Part shown: positions 1-11,150 of the stretch, piece after piece
Layout: every line of letters begins with the position of its first letter
Numbering within the stretch: position 1 is the first letter of the stretch
Assembly (NCBI GenBank): GCA_025642065.1
Contig: JAODUP010000103.1
Coordinates: forward strand, 431,001-495,000
Length of the DNA: 64,000 nucleotides
Direction of reading: 5' to 3'
Origin: Paralvinella palmiformis
Lineage: Eukaryota; Annelida; Polychaeta; Terebellida; Alvinellidae
The notes under the pieces: model-generated
Told to the model about the DNA's origin: nothing
Database searches by the model: none
The model's input: the letters and a program-made list of their open reading frames with translations, nothing else
Program-made: the position numbers and the translations under genes

Positions 1-126
1 AACGTTATGAACAACTAATTTGTGATAAATAATTAAAGGAAATTTCAATAATTCTACACACACGCGCGCACAGACATAACATACACACTCACAAATGTTC
101 ATGTTCACGTAAACACACACACCACA

Positions 127-178
<52 letters not shown>

Positions 179-196
179 CACGTACATATACATTAC

Positions 197-358
197 CTGG
201 GTTCATTCCAGCTGTCACCTGTTTAATAAGGCTAGTAGCATCCCCATGAGCACTTTTGGTGACAACCCTGACTTCGTATGTAGTATCAGGTTCAAGGTCA
301 TCAATTCTTGCCCAATCCCCTATTGGTGTGTCATCTGAGGATCGCCAGTAATACCTTC
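197..358 (-). CDS. Nrg: Neuroglian exon: second half of a sixth FN3-like domain
   Basis: The 162-base exon runs from phase 1 to phase 1. It encodes RYYWRSSDDTPIGDWARI, DDLEPDTTYEVRVVTKS and SLIKQVTAGMNP. The LEPDTTYEVRVV block is a textbook FN3 E-F segment. The acceptor is CTATTAG and the donor GTAATG, followed within about 20 bases by a (GT)n tract on the coding strand. The reading frame continues into an exon beyond position 1, where the membrane segment and ankyrin-binding tail would be expected. Confidence 0.88.
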
Positions 359-1163
359 CTAATAGAGTAGTATAGAAATTAAACCGATAAGTACATGAGG
401 TATAATAATAATAATAATAATAATAGTAGTATAAGTAGAAACATTAATCATAATACTATATCTAGTTTTACATCGCTCATGTTCAAATTCCATCTGAAAT
501 TAGAACTCTAAAATCTGAACAATATCCTAGGTACAGATTAGACATTAAATAACAGTAATTTGACTAGAATTATTCTTAAGCTTATCAAAGTTGCTCTTAA
601 GAGCCGATTTCAAATCAGATGTAGAGTAGAACTATTCGACGAATTCGTCGCTAGTTGTTCCACACCGGGACGTCCACCGACTTCGGCATCCGGGCCGTAT
701 ATCGCATTGGACATTATTAGCCCGGAACGGGTCGATTGTGTTATACCTGTGGCTTCTCGTAGGAATCCGAGAGCGCCAGACCGAGTTCGCTTAATGCGAG
801 CGTAATGCTCATGAATGGCAATGAGAAACATTATGTAAAGAAATCATAATCCTTTGGGGGAATGAATGATCTCGATGTGACCAAATTGAGATGGATTAAT
901 TGACCGCTTGTTCATACGGCGCCAACGGCTGCGGCTACTTCCGTCGCTAAGCCGCGGCTTCAATAGCCGGTGCGCAACCGGTTTTGAAGCGTGGCAGATT
1001 GATAGCTCGCAGAAGCCGCTGTTTTTTCCCAGTGGCGCCCATTGACACCAATCGGGGTGGGTTTTTGCCCATAATCCGAGCTGTGACATATCTAATCAGT
1101 CCATGGCTCATCGGGACAAAATATATTTATCACCGATCAGCGGAGTTATAATCTGCGCCGCAC

Positions 1164-1164
<1 letters not shown>

Positions 1165-1230
<66 letters not shown>
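1165..1230. repeat. (AC)n microsatellite, about 33 units
   Basis: This is an uninterrupted AC dinucleotide run inside the intron. A similar but shorter run at 129-175 lies just past the donor of the 197-358 exon. Confidence 0.97.
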
Positions 1231-1231
<1 letters not shown>

Positions 1232-1703
1232 GCTCGCCAGTAATCCTCCTTTGTACTTCAGATGTGATCAATCACTTCTAATGTAAACCGAATTACCACC
1301 GAGTCTATCCGAATAAAATGCTTTTCAATAAAAAGGAAGCAACATACGTCAATAGCCCCCTCCCCCTTTCCACCCGTTCTCTTCCGGATTTAGAAGACAC
1401 GGCAGTGCCCCGCCGGCAACTGCCTTAGACGGAATTAGTTCAGCTGTAATCTGATATGTCTATGGTCGGTCAGCATGGACAGACCAGGTTAGCATTTCTG
1501 ATCAGATCGACGTGAAATTGTTGAAAAACCGACCCAACTCAGATATAGAGGATGTGAATACGAACACGAATGAATATCGAATGACAGCCAACAGATCGTA
1601 TGATACGCGAACCATCTGATGGCTAACTATATGGACACCACCGACATTGACAAATGTTTCCTGGTGTCAAGCAAAACGTGCAGCCTGAAGCCGGGTACTA
1701 GAT

Positions 1704-1890
1704 AATGACGATTGATGTTTTACGGCCACTTTTGTGCACTTGGTAAGCTAAATTGGCCGAGCGACCTCCAAAGGTAATGAAGCGAAGTCAAATATGAAAC
1801 ACCCTTCGGATATGCCCCCGCCGAGATTCGAACTCGGGCGGTAGGGATATGTGGTCCAACGCGCTACCAACTAGACCACGGAGGTGCCCC
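1704..1890 (-). mobile_element. tRNA-derived SINE, family 1
   Basis: Read on the minus strand, it starts with a tRNA-like head (A-box TGGTCTAGTTGGTAGCGCG and B-box GAGTTCGAATCTCGG). It then has the shared body ending CAAAAGTGGCCGTAAAAC and ATCAATCGTCATT. The copy is nearly full length. Confidence 0.9.
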
Positions 1891-2784
1891 AATCCGGGTA
1901 CTAGAAGGTGATACGGGGCGTTGTTGATTGACGGAAATGACGAGTGTCCAAATCGTTATGATATATCGATCAGACGGAATCGAACTGAATTCAATATATC
2001 GATTGTAGGTAGAGTCATGATTACATAATAAGTTATCCGAGACTGTCCAATTACGCACAATTCACCTTCATGTTTAGACAGTATGATTCCAACATATTAC
2101 AGTCTACATTTTTTACAATCCTATTAAGGCTGTATAGTACCGTTTCGTTGTTAACTCATAAACTGTGTTTTTATTTGTCACCGGTTATTATACAGTTAGG
2201 AAAGTTTGTGTCAGTAGGTGTTTATTGGCCATGAATTAAAATGGTTATTCACGATATACGATTATTAAGATCCAAATGAAGATCATGATCAGATAGTTAA
2301 AATGTCAACAAAAGGTGGAGTAAAATCTTCGTTCATCTCTTTTTAGATGATCAGAGTATTGCTATCTATGTAACTGTCCATCAGCGGTAACTTTAATATA
2401 TTTTATTGTTTATACAAACGTGTTTAATGTGTTTTAATTGTATTTAAACAAGATGTTCAGCCTCTTTTATCTCTTAATGTTAATTAATTTATTTTAAGCC
2501 CTTTATTATGATGTAGGTGAAGTAGCTGAGTGACCTACCGTCGGACGTAATGATCTTCTCTGAACTAAAATTTCAGAATTTGACGTAGATCGAAATGTCA
2601 TAGGGGGGGGGGGGGCGGGGGGAGGGGTGTTAATATATAAAACAAGTGCCGAACACAGACTGTTAATGCATTACTTTCATGTATTTGGCGCATTATTAGC
2701 AACTGCGATAAATGAACGGGAACTTAGACTATAAATCTAAATGGTCAGAAAAGGGAATAATAACATTTTCGCACAGAGTCCATT

Positions 2785-3010
2785 CAGTCGACAACCTAAT
2801 GCTCCGACAGTTTATACTAAGAAACTGATCCGACCTGAGAGTGATCCACCAACCCAGTGTTCCGTCAACCCGGTGATCCGCCAACTGAATATTACAACAG
2901 GTCAGTGTTCGACCTATGCAAGTCAATTTTCCGCCGACCCAATAACCCAGCGACAAATCTCTCGCCAAACGCAGTGTTCCAACAACCCACGGTTCCGACA
3001 ACCCGACTTT
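2785..3010. repeat. Degenerate minisatellite, unit about 16-18 bases
   Basis: The unit resembles GTTCCGACAACCCAGT and recurs with many changes (GTTCCGTCAACCCGGT, GTTCCAACAACCCACG, GTTCCGACAACCCGAC). It keeps a long open frame by chance of composition. I see no protein family in it. Confidence 0.6.
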
Positions 3011-3664
3011 TCAAAGCTATCGCTTCACCTTATCGTAAGGCAGGCGTCGTATCAAGGGTAGAATAGCGTGTCTAAACATATGTAATAGGTATATCAAAAT
3101 ACATACGTTTAGTTCATAAATGATAATCACCAAGCATCCATTAAACATATACACAGCCCACTCGCTCAGAGATCTCCTACTAAATATTGTAGCATCAACC
3201 AGTCTGAGTAACTAGAAACACAGCGTTACAGTAGCTGTTGACCTGACGGTGACAGGCGCCTCGGGGCTGACAGCCATTTCGGCTCTGGAAAAGGAAGTCT
3301 TTCGGATGAAATAGTGGCATTTAAGGCATCTTTCTTTCAGAACATTGTAGGAAGGTCGGTCTATCGGAATGGCAGAATAGTCAGTAGGAATAGAGAAATG
3401 ACACCCCACGCTGTAATGCTGTATCAGAGCTACGATTAGCCTATTTAACTGCACCAACTAATGGCGCAAGCCATACAACAACAGCAGCAGCAAGGATGAG
3501 GACAAAGAATTAGGCCTCAGTGGGAAGAAGAAGAAGCGCACAATCCATTATAAGACAAGCTACTCTTCATCCCCGAGTGAGTCAATTGTACGGATAGTAT
3601 CAACTGACACTTCAGGTTACCACTAATAATGATAAACATGGGCTTGCTCCTGGGTAGCCGGACT

Positions 3665-3667
<3 letters not shown>

Positions 3668-3716
<49 letters not shown>
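3668..3716. repeat. (GT)n microsatellite
   Basis: Clean GT run of about 24 units. Confidence 0.95.
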
Positions 3717-3719
<3 letters not shown>

Positions 3720-4004
3720 CATGGCAACAGGCTGATAGTGACTTTGATCTTAACGTGAGTGATACCTGTTGGTATTGGTGAATTATACTTATGATTATAT
3801 AAAATGAAAACGTTGGTCGATCAATGAATGTTGATCTGGATCTGTAACTAAGTGAATGTCCTAATGACTGGCTATATTAGTACATGAGGGATTGAGTAAG
3901 CTGTGAGTGTGTGTTTTTTTTGGTTTAGTTTCCTCTTTCGATAAATAAGGTACGCGACTGTTATAGAAATAAATAACTGAATATAATTAAAGAAGCACAT
4001 GTAT

Positions 4005-4085
4005 GGGTAATACTAGGAATCGAACCCCGACCTGAAACTGCGTACTGCAGTACTGTAACAATGACCCTACGACAACGTCCGACTG
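4005..4085 (-). mobile_element. tRNA-like SINE head remnant
   Basis: On the minus strand it has a B-box-like GGGGTTCGATTCCTAG preceded by a sequence of tRNA length. A GAGT-rich stretch lies at 4125-4160. No intact tRNA fold is evident, so a decayed SINE is more likely than a tRNA gene. Confidence 0.35.
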
Positions 4086-4829
4086 CCTTAAAAACAGAAA
4101 AACATGTGTGCATCTGTCTGTGTGAGTGAGAGCTAGTAAGTACGTGAGTGAGTGTGTACAAGAGTGAGCGGGAGGCGTGTTAATCGGGTAGTTCAATGAA
4201 TGAGCGCGTTATTGGTGAGTGGGTTGATTAGATGGTGAACGAGTGAGCAAATGACCAATTCGAAAAAGATCTCAATGCGTTCACAATATTGAACGAATAG
4301 AAGAAGTGAAGATCGTTGATTTGTTCATGTAGATCATGTCAGCGAACGTGATTTATGAATGACATCGCCGTCGTTTACCTTACGTTATAGGATTCTAGTA
4401 CACGTGAAAGCTCACTGCTTTTAATCACATAATGTCCCGTTACTAAGCTTTACTGTAACACGTTAGATGCTTAATAAACAATAACCATAATCAGGTTCGG
4501 ATATTGATTTATTTTAGTAACTCACCGTGTGATATCATATTATATATTATAATGTATTATATTATACTAATACGGATTTATTAAAGCGTTATTTTATAGA
4601 GTGCACATTACTATATTATATCATAGAACGGTTTTTCGTGCAGTTTATCCAATTTGTTTCGGTGATACCTTTTAGAAAAGAAATGAAACAGAATATTAAC
4701 ATTGGTAATCGGCAAGGAACGAGCTTTTTAATTATACCTTTAATCACCGTATTTTTTCATGCGACAGCAAAGTTGCCGTATACCTGTATATTTGTGTGTG
4801 TGTGTTTTTTTACACGCGTGCGTACGCCT

Positions 4830-5994
4830 TCAGCAGTTAGCGTACAGGAGTAGATTAGGCGACTGGTCATGATTGAGGCCAGTCCACGAGATGGCATCCC
4901 TGGTCGCCCGAGATTTGATCCAGGAGATGACGTTGCTGGGCAGAGGCGGATTGGTCTGATATCCCTGATAGCGGGCCACCACTCCGGTGACGTGAGGCGT
5001 CGCCATGGACGTACCGGACATGACGTCAGTGCCGTTATCCGGAGCACAGGACAGCACGTCCACTCCGGGCCCAAAGATGTCCACACACGAGCCCCAGTTC
5101 GTGAAACTCGCCGATTTGTCGCCCACGTCCGTCGCTCCAACTGTGAGGGCGTTGATGGCCTGTGCTGGACTGTAGTTACAGGCGTCCATGTTGCTGTTTC
5201 CGGCGGCCACCACCACCACCACTCCGGCATCGTAGAGGGCATCGACCGCATTCAGGATCGACTCCTCCGAGCCGGTGCCACCCAACGACATGCTGACGAC
5301 GCTGCGATCGCCCGCTTGGTGCGCCACCAGTCGGACCCATTCCATGCCGTCCAGAACGCTAGTCCACGGTCCGCTGCCCTGTGTCGGCGAGCACCTTGAC
5401 GGCGACCAGATTGACGTCTTTGGCGACGCCGTAAGACGCCGAGCCTATCGTTCCGGATACGTGCGTCCCGTGCCCGTTGCCGTCGTATTCTCCGGGAGCT
5501 ATCCCATCAGCCGTGTAGCCCCAGGTGGCGCGTCCCTCGAACTCGACGTGCGCCACGTCTATCCCTGTATCCAGAACGTAGGCGTTTACTCCGGTGGCCA
5601 TGCGTTCTCCCCAGATATAGGTGGCGTTGACGAACAGTGGATCGTCATATGTCAGTTTCGTCTCCTGGTCTATACGATCCAGACCCCAGCAGTGTGGAGC
5701 AGGCTGTTCCATACAATTCTGGACTGCATGCGCGTAGCCGTTACGCTCCCAGTATTTCGCTTCAGCCAGACGACCAACTCGTACCACGTCGTTCTCGTCT
5801 CCGGAGACGTGTAGTATTTTAACCTTTCCGAGGTTCCACGTTTTCTTGACATCGATCCCGAAATCGGACTTCAGCATTTTGGAGAAGGATAATTCGTTGG
5901 TGTATGGCTTAATGCCGATCAGATACTCTCTCTCGACGTAATCCTGGGCCACGCATAGGGCCAGGAATCCGAACAGTGCGACAATAAACATCAT
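4830..5994 (-). CDS. Secreted subtilisin/proteinase K-like serine protease, one-base frameshift
   Basis: This is an intronless frame of 1165 bases; without one extra base it would be 387 codons, close to proteinase K precursors. A hydrophobic signal peptide spans residues 1-16 (ending LCVA). An I9-type propeptide spans about 20-90 (EYLIGIKP start). The S8 domain begins near CWGLDRIDQ. Catalytic residues are Asp142 (YVLDTGID), His175 (GHGTHVSG) and Ser329 (GTSMATPHV), with oxyanion Asn266 (AAGNSN). The protein ends LLLYANC and a TGA. The frame breaks after residue 206 in a GGG run (plus-strand 5377-5379) and is then open to the end, so this is either a sequencing indel or a young pseudogene. 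It is nested in a neuroglian intron on the same strand. Family enzymes are secreted, broad-specificity peptidases; digestion or defence is inference. Similar proteins are often named aqualysin-like. Confidence 0.88.
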
Positions 5995-6029
5995 GCTTAT
6001 ATGACATATATTGCTACAAATGACGAAAC

Positions 6030-6035
6030 TTTATA
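6030..6035 (-). promoter_or_regulatory. Possible TATA box of the nested protease
   Basis: GGTATAAAG lies on the minus strand about 36 bases before the protease start codon. A start site about 27 bases downstream would leave a very short leader of roughly 9 bases. This is plausible for a TATA-driven gland gene but unproved. A second AT-rich match (ATATAT near 6007) is too close to the start codon to serve. Confidence 0.4.
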
Positions 6036-6469
6036 CCATTAATGGTACGATTTTAAAAAGGTATCTACCTATCTGAGAAATGAACAGGTGATTACTCCGT
6101 TATCTGATCTGAGTTTGATTGTAGGCTTTTTTAGATTAAACGTTTGAAAACAAAATTAGTGGATACTTTTCATTTCTTCAAATTTGTGGGAGAAAATGCA
6201 TCTCATTTGTTCGTGAACCATTTTTTCTCGTTTCGTGATGTCACAGACAAAATCGGAGCGGGGTAATTATTTCTGGATTAAGATAATCCTAAGATGCATC
6301 GATGATAGTTTTTATCGATTAAATGCTATCGAGTGAAAGAGCTGACATTCAGATCAGATATAACTAGATTTATCTTTTATATAGAATGCCAACATGTGCA
6401 CACATTCTCGTCGCTGTCACAATATTAGTGAATAACATTTATCCGATATTAAATATAACCTAGATACAG

Positions 6470-6524
<55 letters not shown>
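6470..6524. repeat. (AT)n microsatellite
   Basis: Uninterrupted AT run of about 27 units. Confidence 0.97.
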
Positions 6525-6527
<3 letters not shown>

Positions 6528-7188
6528 CAAGGCAGTATTCCGCCCTTGAACTAAACATTAGGATATGTGCTATGTTATTATTATTATTGTTATTATCCCA
6601 TAAATCAGTAATTACCGGATCGTGTCAGACAGCCACCAACTCGACTCCATAACGTTATGTGGCTTATTCTAGCATGTAATATGTTACTTAGTAGACTGAG
6701 TTTTTTAAATACCAGATAAAGATGAATATTATAATAAAAACCAGTAACAAATTATTGAAATAATAAATATATCCCTTTTTTAAGTTCACACTAATAAGGT
6801 TACAGATCCCGATATTATGGTCACAGCTGATGAGAGTCTGGATGACAATCAATACAGATTGCGGATTGGCCAAAAGAACTCTCCTCCCTCACTCATGTAA
6901 TATGATCATCTGTGGGAGGAGTGGAGCAACATGGCTCACATACAGAAAGACTACTATATACATTTAAACAATCGGAGTAAATGATCCGGAGTTGAGAAAT
7001 CAATAATTAACAGAAGAGAGATTTCGACTGAGTTAGAAGAGCCTGATAGCTTTATCCCGTTTCTAACTTACAATATTAAGTTCCTAATGGGAGCTTTGAT
7101 AAACAAGAAAGGTAATGTCCAGTAGTATCAAATATTGATGAACGATTCATAAATCACCCCAGTACTCTAGTGCTATATATAAATATAC

Positions 7189-7189
<1 letters not shown>

Positions 7190-7256
<67 letters not shown>
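7190..7256. repeat. Compound (CT)n(AT)n microsatellite
   Basis: A CT run (7190-7228) passes directly into an AT run (7229-7256). The same CT/AG-AT compound recurs at 42832, 43248, 52524 and 61540. Confidence 0.95.
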
Positions 7257-7259
<3 letters not shown>

Positions 7260-7353
7260 ATATTGCCTCCATACCATGAAGTAGTATATCTAGAAAACTA
7301 AATCTCTAAAATATTATCAGTTCATTTCCAGTTACGCATTTCTAATTTATATG

Positions 7354-7440
7354 GAGTGAGTGAGTGAGTGGGTGAGTGAGTGAGTGATAGAGTGTGTAAT
7401 TGTTTATTCTTGGATATTGGCTACAACTGGGACATATAGC
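7354..7440 (-). mobile_element. 3' end of a GAGT-tailed tRNA SINE (family 4)
   Basis: On the minus strand it reads TGTCCCAGTTGTAGCC, then a CACT/CTCA simple tail. This matches the 3' end of the copies at 34090-34275 and 38041-38225. Confidence 0.5.
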
Positions 7441-7489
7441 CAAGCACTATTTACATTGAATTAAGTGAGAAACGTGTTAGTAAATGTAA

Positions 7490-7632
7490 ATGTCTTACGG
7501 CTACTTTTGTGCTCAACGTAGACTTGAAGTGAAAGATGAAACACCCTTCTGACATAGCCCAACCGGGGTTTGAACCTAGGTGCTATAGATATGTGGCTAA
7601 CTGCGCTACCGGTTAAACAATAGAGGCGCCCC
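7490..7632 (-). mobile_element. tRNA-derived SINE, family 1 variant head
   Basis: It is the shared-body SINE with a different B-box region (GGTTTGAACCCC-type on the plus strand, with GGGCTATGTC after it). Part of the body is missing between the tail and the GAAACACC block. Confidence 0.8.
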
Positions 7633-7653
7633 CGAGAAATGCGTTAGTAGAAA

Positions 7654-7695
<42 letters not shown>

Positions 7696-7846
7696 GCTGT
7701 TATCAGTTTGCGACTTAACACGATCTAATTATTCAAGTGATCGGATTAGAGAACTTGCCCTCCTTTTGTTTATCTTTATTTGACGAAACTGACTGACATC
7801 ACGTGGCTATGATAGATAGGTGGGTGTTACATACAGGTGACTGTTA

Positions 7847-7990
7847 TCACACACACGCACGCACGTATACAGGCATACACAGGTATATACAGGCATACAC
7901 GCACACATGCATGTGTGCAAACACACACGCACACATATGTGCACTCACTCACACACACACACGCACACGCACACACACAGACGAACGTGT
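7847..7990. repeat. AC/ACGC-rich simple repeat
   Basis: Degenerate ACAC, ACGC and ATACAGGC units. The open frames here are poly-Thr-His artefacts. Confidence 0.85.
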
Positions 7991-8133
7991 GTTTCTTTGA
8001 GCTAATTCTTTGTTCAGCTAGCCAACGCATAACGACCATTCAATCACTCAGTTATAAAGAACAAACCTAGTCACACAGATACATAAAATCACCCAGCCAC
8101 ATCCACACATAGTATTAAATTAAAGTCGGTTAC

Positions 8134-8247
8134 CTATTGGTCTGTACTGTACATAAAATCTGTCTGCTCCGGGACTGTAGCTAGATAAGCCTATCGCAAA
8201 CGCGTTATCGGTTATATAGAGCACTTTGAAGATAGGCTGAGACAATT
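8134..8247 (-). CDS. Nrg: Neuroglian exon: first half of a sixth FN3-like domain
   Basis: The 114-base exon runs from phase 1 to phase 1. It encodes ELSQPIFKVLYITDNAFA, then IGLSSYSPGADRFYVQYRP. The spacing fits FN3 strands A to C, but the usual B-strand tryptophan is replaced by serine in the IGLSSYSP segment. The acceptor is CTTCCTATAG and the donor GTAACC. No fly or vertebrate L1-family counterpart is known to me. The phase match on both sides and the matching partner exon at 197-358 support it as coding. Confidence 0.78.
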
Positions 8248-8562
8248 CTATAGGAAGAAAGAAGGAACAAAAACAAATATTATAACAGAGCAACCCAAAC
8301 AACATCACGGGTTAAATTGTGAATGTTTTTCGTCTTATTGGCAACTCATCTAGAGAGCTAGCTAGATAGACATAGACATTGGACGGTGTGCTGAATAACA
8401 GTTTCATATAATTATATCAATTGAATTTGAATTTTTCCATAACAACAATATTTTATCGTACCATATTACGACGAAATCACTTTGATGTTTATTGTAATTT
8501 AGAAAATGTATTGTTCGATTGGTGTTAATTTGATCGGTTTACGCTTCGATGATTATTTCATC

Positions 8563-8595
<33 letters not shown>
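8563..8595. repeat. (AC)n microsatellite in a short neuroglian intron
   Basis: It lies about 75 bases downstream of the donor of the 8672-8845 exon. Confidence 0.95.
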
Positions 8596-8601
<6 letters not shown>

Positions 8602-8671
8602 AAGACCCGTTTCAGGAGCAGGTAGGGATTGAACGTTAACAACGAATGAACAAACAAAGTGAACATTATAC

Positions 8672-8845
8672 CTCGTTTCCTTCCAATCTGGACTTGTTGT
8701 ACGGGACTGCTCGTCCGTGGACTCCTCGGATCGTCTCCGTTTCGAGCCACGACCCGTACCTCATACACCTTATCCGGACTCAGCCCCTCTAACACCATCC
8801 ACCGACGGTTTCTCATTTCGGCACTCTTCTGCCACATTAGTTGGC
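8672..8845 (-). CDS. Nrg: Neuroglian exon: second half of FN3-5
   Basis: The 174-base exon runs from phase 1 to phase 1. Joined to the previous exon it reads RGQLMWQKSAEM, then WMVLEGLSPDKVYEVRVV, the E and F strands with the conserved L-P-Y tyrosine-corner pattern. It ends PVQQVQIGRKR. In the canonical family a membrane-proximal linker would follow. Here another FN3-type exon follows after a 424-base intron that contains an (AC)n tract. The donor is GTATAA and the acceptor is GTTTTCAG. Confidence 0.9.
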
Positions 8846-9029
8846 CTGAAAACATGATGTTGATTGGTTATAATGGTGGTGATAGTTAATGATCAATAGA
8901 GCTTCTTTATTTCGGTGATCAGGGATTATTTACGGTCTTCCGGAACTGTAAAGTATAGTTTGCACTTCTGATTCCTATCTGTCTATCTACTTGTATACAT
9001 ATCTAGTTCTATGTCTGCCTATCTACCTC

Positions 9030-9062
9030 GCTGTTTATTTCTCTCTATCTATCTATCTATCT

Positions 9063-9096
<34 letters not shown>

Positions 9097-9177
9097 GTAT
9101 GTATGTTTGTCTGTTTGTCCGTCTATCTATCTATCTATTTTTATCTGTCTGTCTGTCTTTGTATCTGTCTATATATC

Positions 9178-9208
<31 letters not shown>

Positions 9209-9340
9209 CTATATATGTAAGTATGTATATATGTATGTATATATGTATGTATGTCTATCTATCTATCTATCTATCTATATATCTATCTATCTATCTATAT
9301 ATCTATCTATCTATCTACGTATCTACATATCTATCAATCT
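9030..9340. repeat. (TCTA)n/(TC)n/(TATG)n tetranucleotide array
   Basis: About 300 bases of TCTA units interrupted by CT, TGTC and ATGT blocks. The overlapping open frames in all three phases are artefacts of the tetranucleotide. Confidence 0.95.
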
Positions 9341-9964
9341 CCGTCCATTTATCGGTATGTCTATATGCACCTACCAGTATATCAATACGCATCTACACTG
9401 ACCTATATTACAGATCCAATATAATTATCCTGATCGATTTAGCTTAAGTTTCTGTATTCGATTCAAACACAAGTTACTCCCGTACATAATGAAGGGCAAC
9501 ATCATCTTCCAGCGAGGAAGGGGAGAATGTTTTTTCGGAAGCCTCGAAAACCAATGATGACGACACAGTACAGCTGCACATGTTTCCGAGCTGCTGTAAT
9601 TAGCTTCCAATCTCCTCTTTACAACAACGGCTGTCATCGTTTACCGTTTCCTCACAATTTAAACAGATCATTACTATAACAACATGTTGTTTAATCAGAG
9701 ATGAGGTTACTTTTTTGGTTTCCATCAATGAAATGTCACTAATCGATGAAAACGAAATTTCAATTGGGGTTCAGAGATCATATCGATCTATATTTTGATA
9801 TCTAAATAATAATTTATAGTGACTTTGGTCGAATAGGACCACTAAAATCTATCGTTGGACTGAAAATCTATCGTTTTTATGACAACTTATTTCACTATAA
9901 ACAGACTTCTTTGTTATGTAATTAATTCGGTCTTTGTCCAGACCATTATCTGACTTTCCAATAG

Positions 9965-10090
9965 TCATGACGCGATTGGGCATATATCTATAGCACCTGG
10001 GTTCAAACCCCGGCTGGACTATGTCAGAAAGGTGTTTCATCTTCGCTCCATTACCTTTGGGGGTCGCTCGGGACATTTAGAACAGCAACA
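9965..10090 (+). mobile_element. tRNA-derived SINE, variant head, truncated
   Basis: It carries CACCTGGGTTCAAACCCC, then GTCAGAAAGGTGTTTCATC and CATTACCTTTGGGGGTCGCT. It stops at an (AT)n run at 10091. The A-box end is diverged. Confidence 0.75.
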
Positions 10091-10092
10091 TG

Positions 10093-10141
<49 letters not shown>

Positions 10142-10219
10142 CATGCTTTATTGGCCCTCGTCCATTCCCTCTCTCTCTCATTCATTTCTATATACTTTGG
10201 CTTCAGGTAAGACATTCCG

Positions 10220-10720
10220 ACACATTCCTACTAATGTCCGTGTCCGATGGTGGAGATGACGTATCACTTGCATGGGCAATCGCCAACGACGGAACCCGGG
10301 CTTACTCCGACTTAATTATACCAAACGGCGGCCGAGCGCCGGTCAGGAATAACGTCACTCGGCCCGCCATCGGCCAAACAGCGGCGCGTCGACGGTGTCC
10401 TGGCGATGGCGACCAACTAAACAGCCATGACGGCATAGATCTTTCGTCGAATACAGGCCGCTTCCTATCGCATGACGCAGACCGGATGTCGTTCGCATGA
10501 CGCCTGCCCATCACACCCGGGCCCCATAGGGACGGCGCTCTCCGATTTATTTCGACCCGATCCACTGAACCACTTCGTCGGCACCGTTTTGCCGAACGGC
10601 GGCGTCGTGCGTATTACGAACACGATATTAGCCGAACCTATGCCGGAGTAGGTCGTAAGAAATGTCGTCAATTATCGGCGCTCTACGTTTGGTGTTCGGT
10701 TTGATATCCGGTCACTGGTT
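10220..10720. other. CpG-rich intronic block
   Basis: This segment is dense in CG dinucleotides, unlike the AT-rich DNA on either side. Open frames overlap in several phases with no domain. An unmethylated regulatory segment is one explanation. Confidence 0.4.
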
Positions 10721-11056
10721 TAAGGACGGCGACTTGTTGGAAGAAGCCACTATCTATTCCCTATGTTAGTGTCCAGTCGCCGGTAGATAGATATATGACT
10801 TGTGGTTATTGCTTGCGGCCATAACGGCGCATTCGCTTATTGCGCAAACTCCTTGGTTGTCTGGCGAATGGTTCTCGGCTTCGGCCATGTCCGGGACACC
10901 ACATCGTTTTCAATATTCCACAGATGTAGCCAGCGATGGGATTCCATCCCGCAGTCACCGTGGGGTACTGCCCGCACCATGGGGGTGCAGCTCTAACATC
11001 CGGGATGTCGTATCATCCTATCACTGCACAAACAACCACATGGCACGCACGTGACT

Positions 11057-11058
11057 GC

Positions 11059-11092
<34 letters not shown>

Positions 11093-11150
11093 TAATAAAA
11101 TGCCCTTATAAGCAGGAGTTGTTTAGAAGGCGATGTACAATGAAACGTCG
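11057..11150 (-). mobile_element. LINE 3' end with (ATT)n tail
   Basis: The minus strand reads TGTACATCGCCTTCTAAAC, then CTCCTGCTTATAAGGGC and an (AAT)n-type tail. The same layout ends the larger LINE at 20.34 kb (GTACAGCGCCTTTGAATGG, then CTCCTGCTAGTAAGGGCGC). This copy keeps only about 100 bases. Confidence 0.75.

Larger units (their letters stand above)
359..4829. other. Neuroglian intron, part downstream of the nested protease
   Basis: No gene is seen here. The stretch holds a SINE copy (1704-1890), (AC)n at 1165-1230, (GT)n at 3668-3716, a poly-G tract at 2603-2628, a degenerate minisatellite (2785-3010) and a tRNA-like remnant near 4005-4085. The remainder is AT-rich with no recognisable coding content. 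Confidence 0.7.
5995..8133. other. Neuroglian intron, part upstream of the nested protease
   Basis: No further gene is seen. The stretch contains the possible protease promoter, (AT)n at 6470-6524 and 7660-7691, (CT)n(AT)n at 7190-7256, a GAGT SINE tail (7354-7440), a SINE copy (7490-7632) and an AC/ACGC-rich tract (7847-7990). Confidence 0.7.

Noticed and set aside
1820..1890. tRNA gene calls from A- and B-box sequences here and in about 20 similar places
   Set aside because: The heads continue into the shared SINE body, have mutated stems and occur many times.
4869..5814. Plus-strand frames of 176-179 codons opposite the protease
   Set aside because: They are antisense shadows of the GC-rich protease coding sequence.
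6007..6012. Alternative TATA-like ATATAT close to the protease start
   Set aside because: Too near the start codon to place a transcript start before it.
9030..9447. Frames of 70-136 codons rich in Tyr, Leu and Ser
   Set aside because: Artefacts of the TCTA tetranucleotide; frames are open in all three phases.
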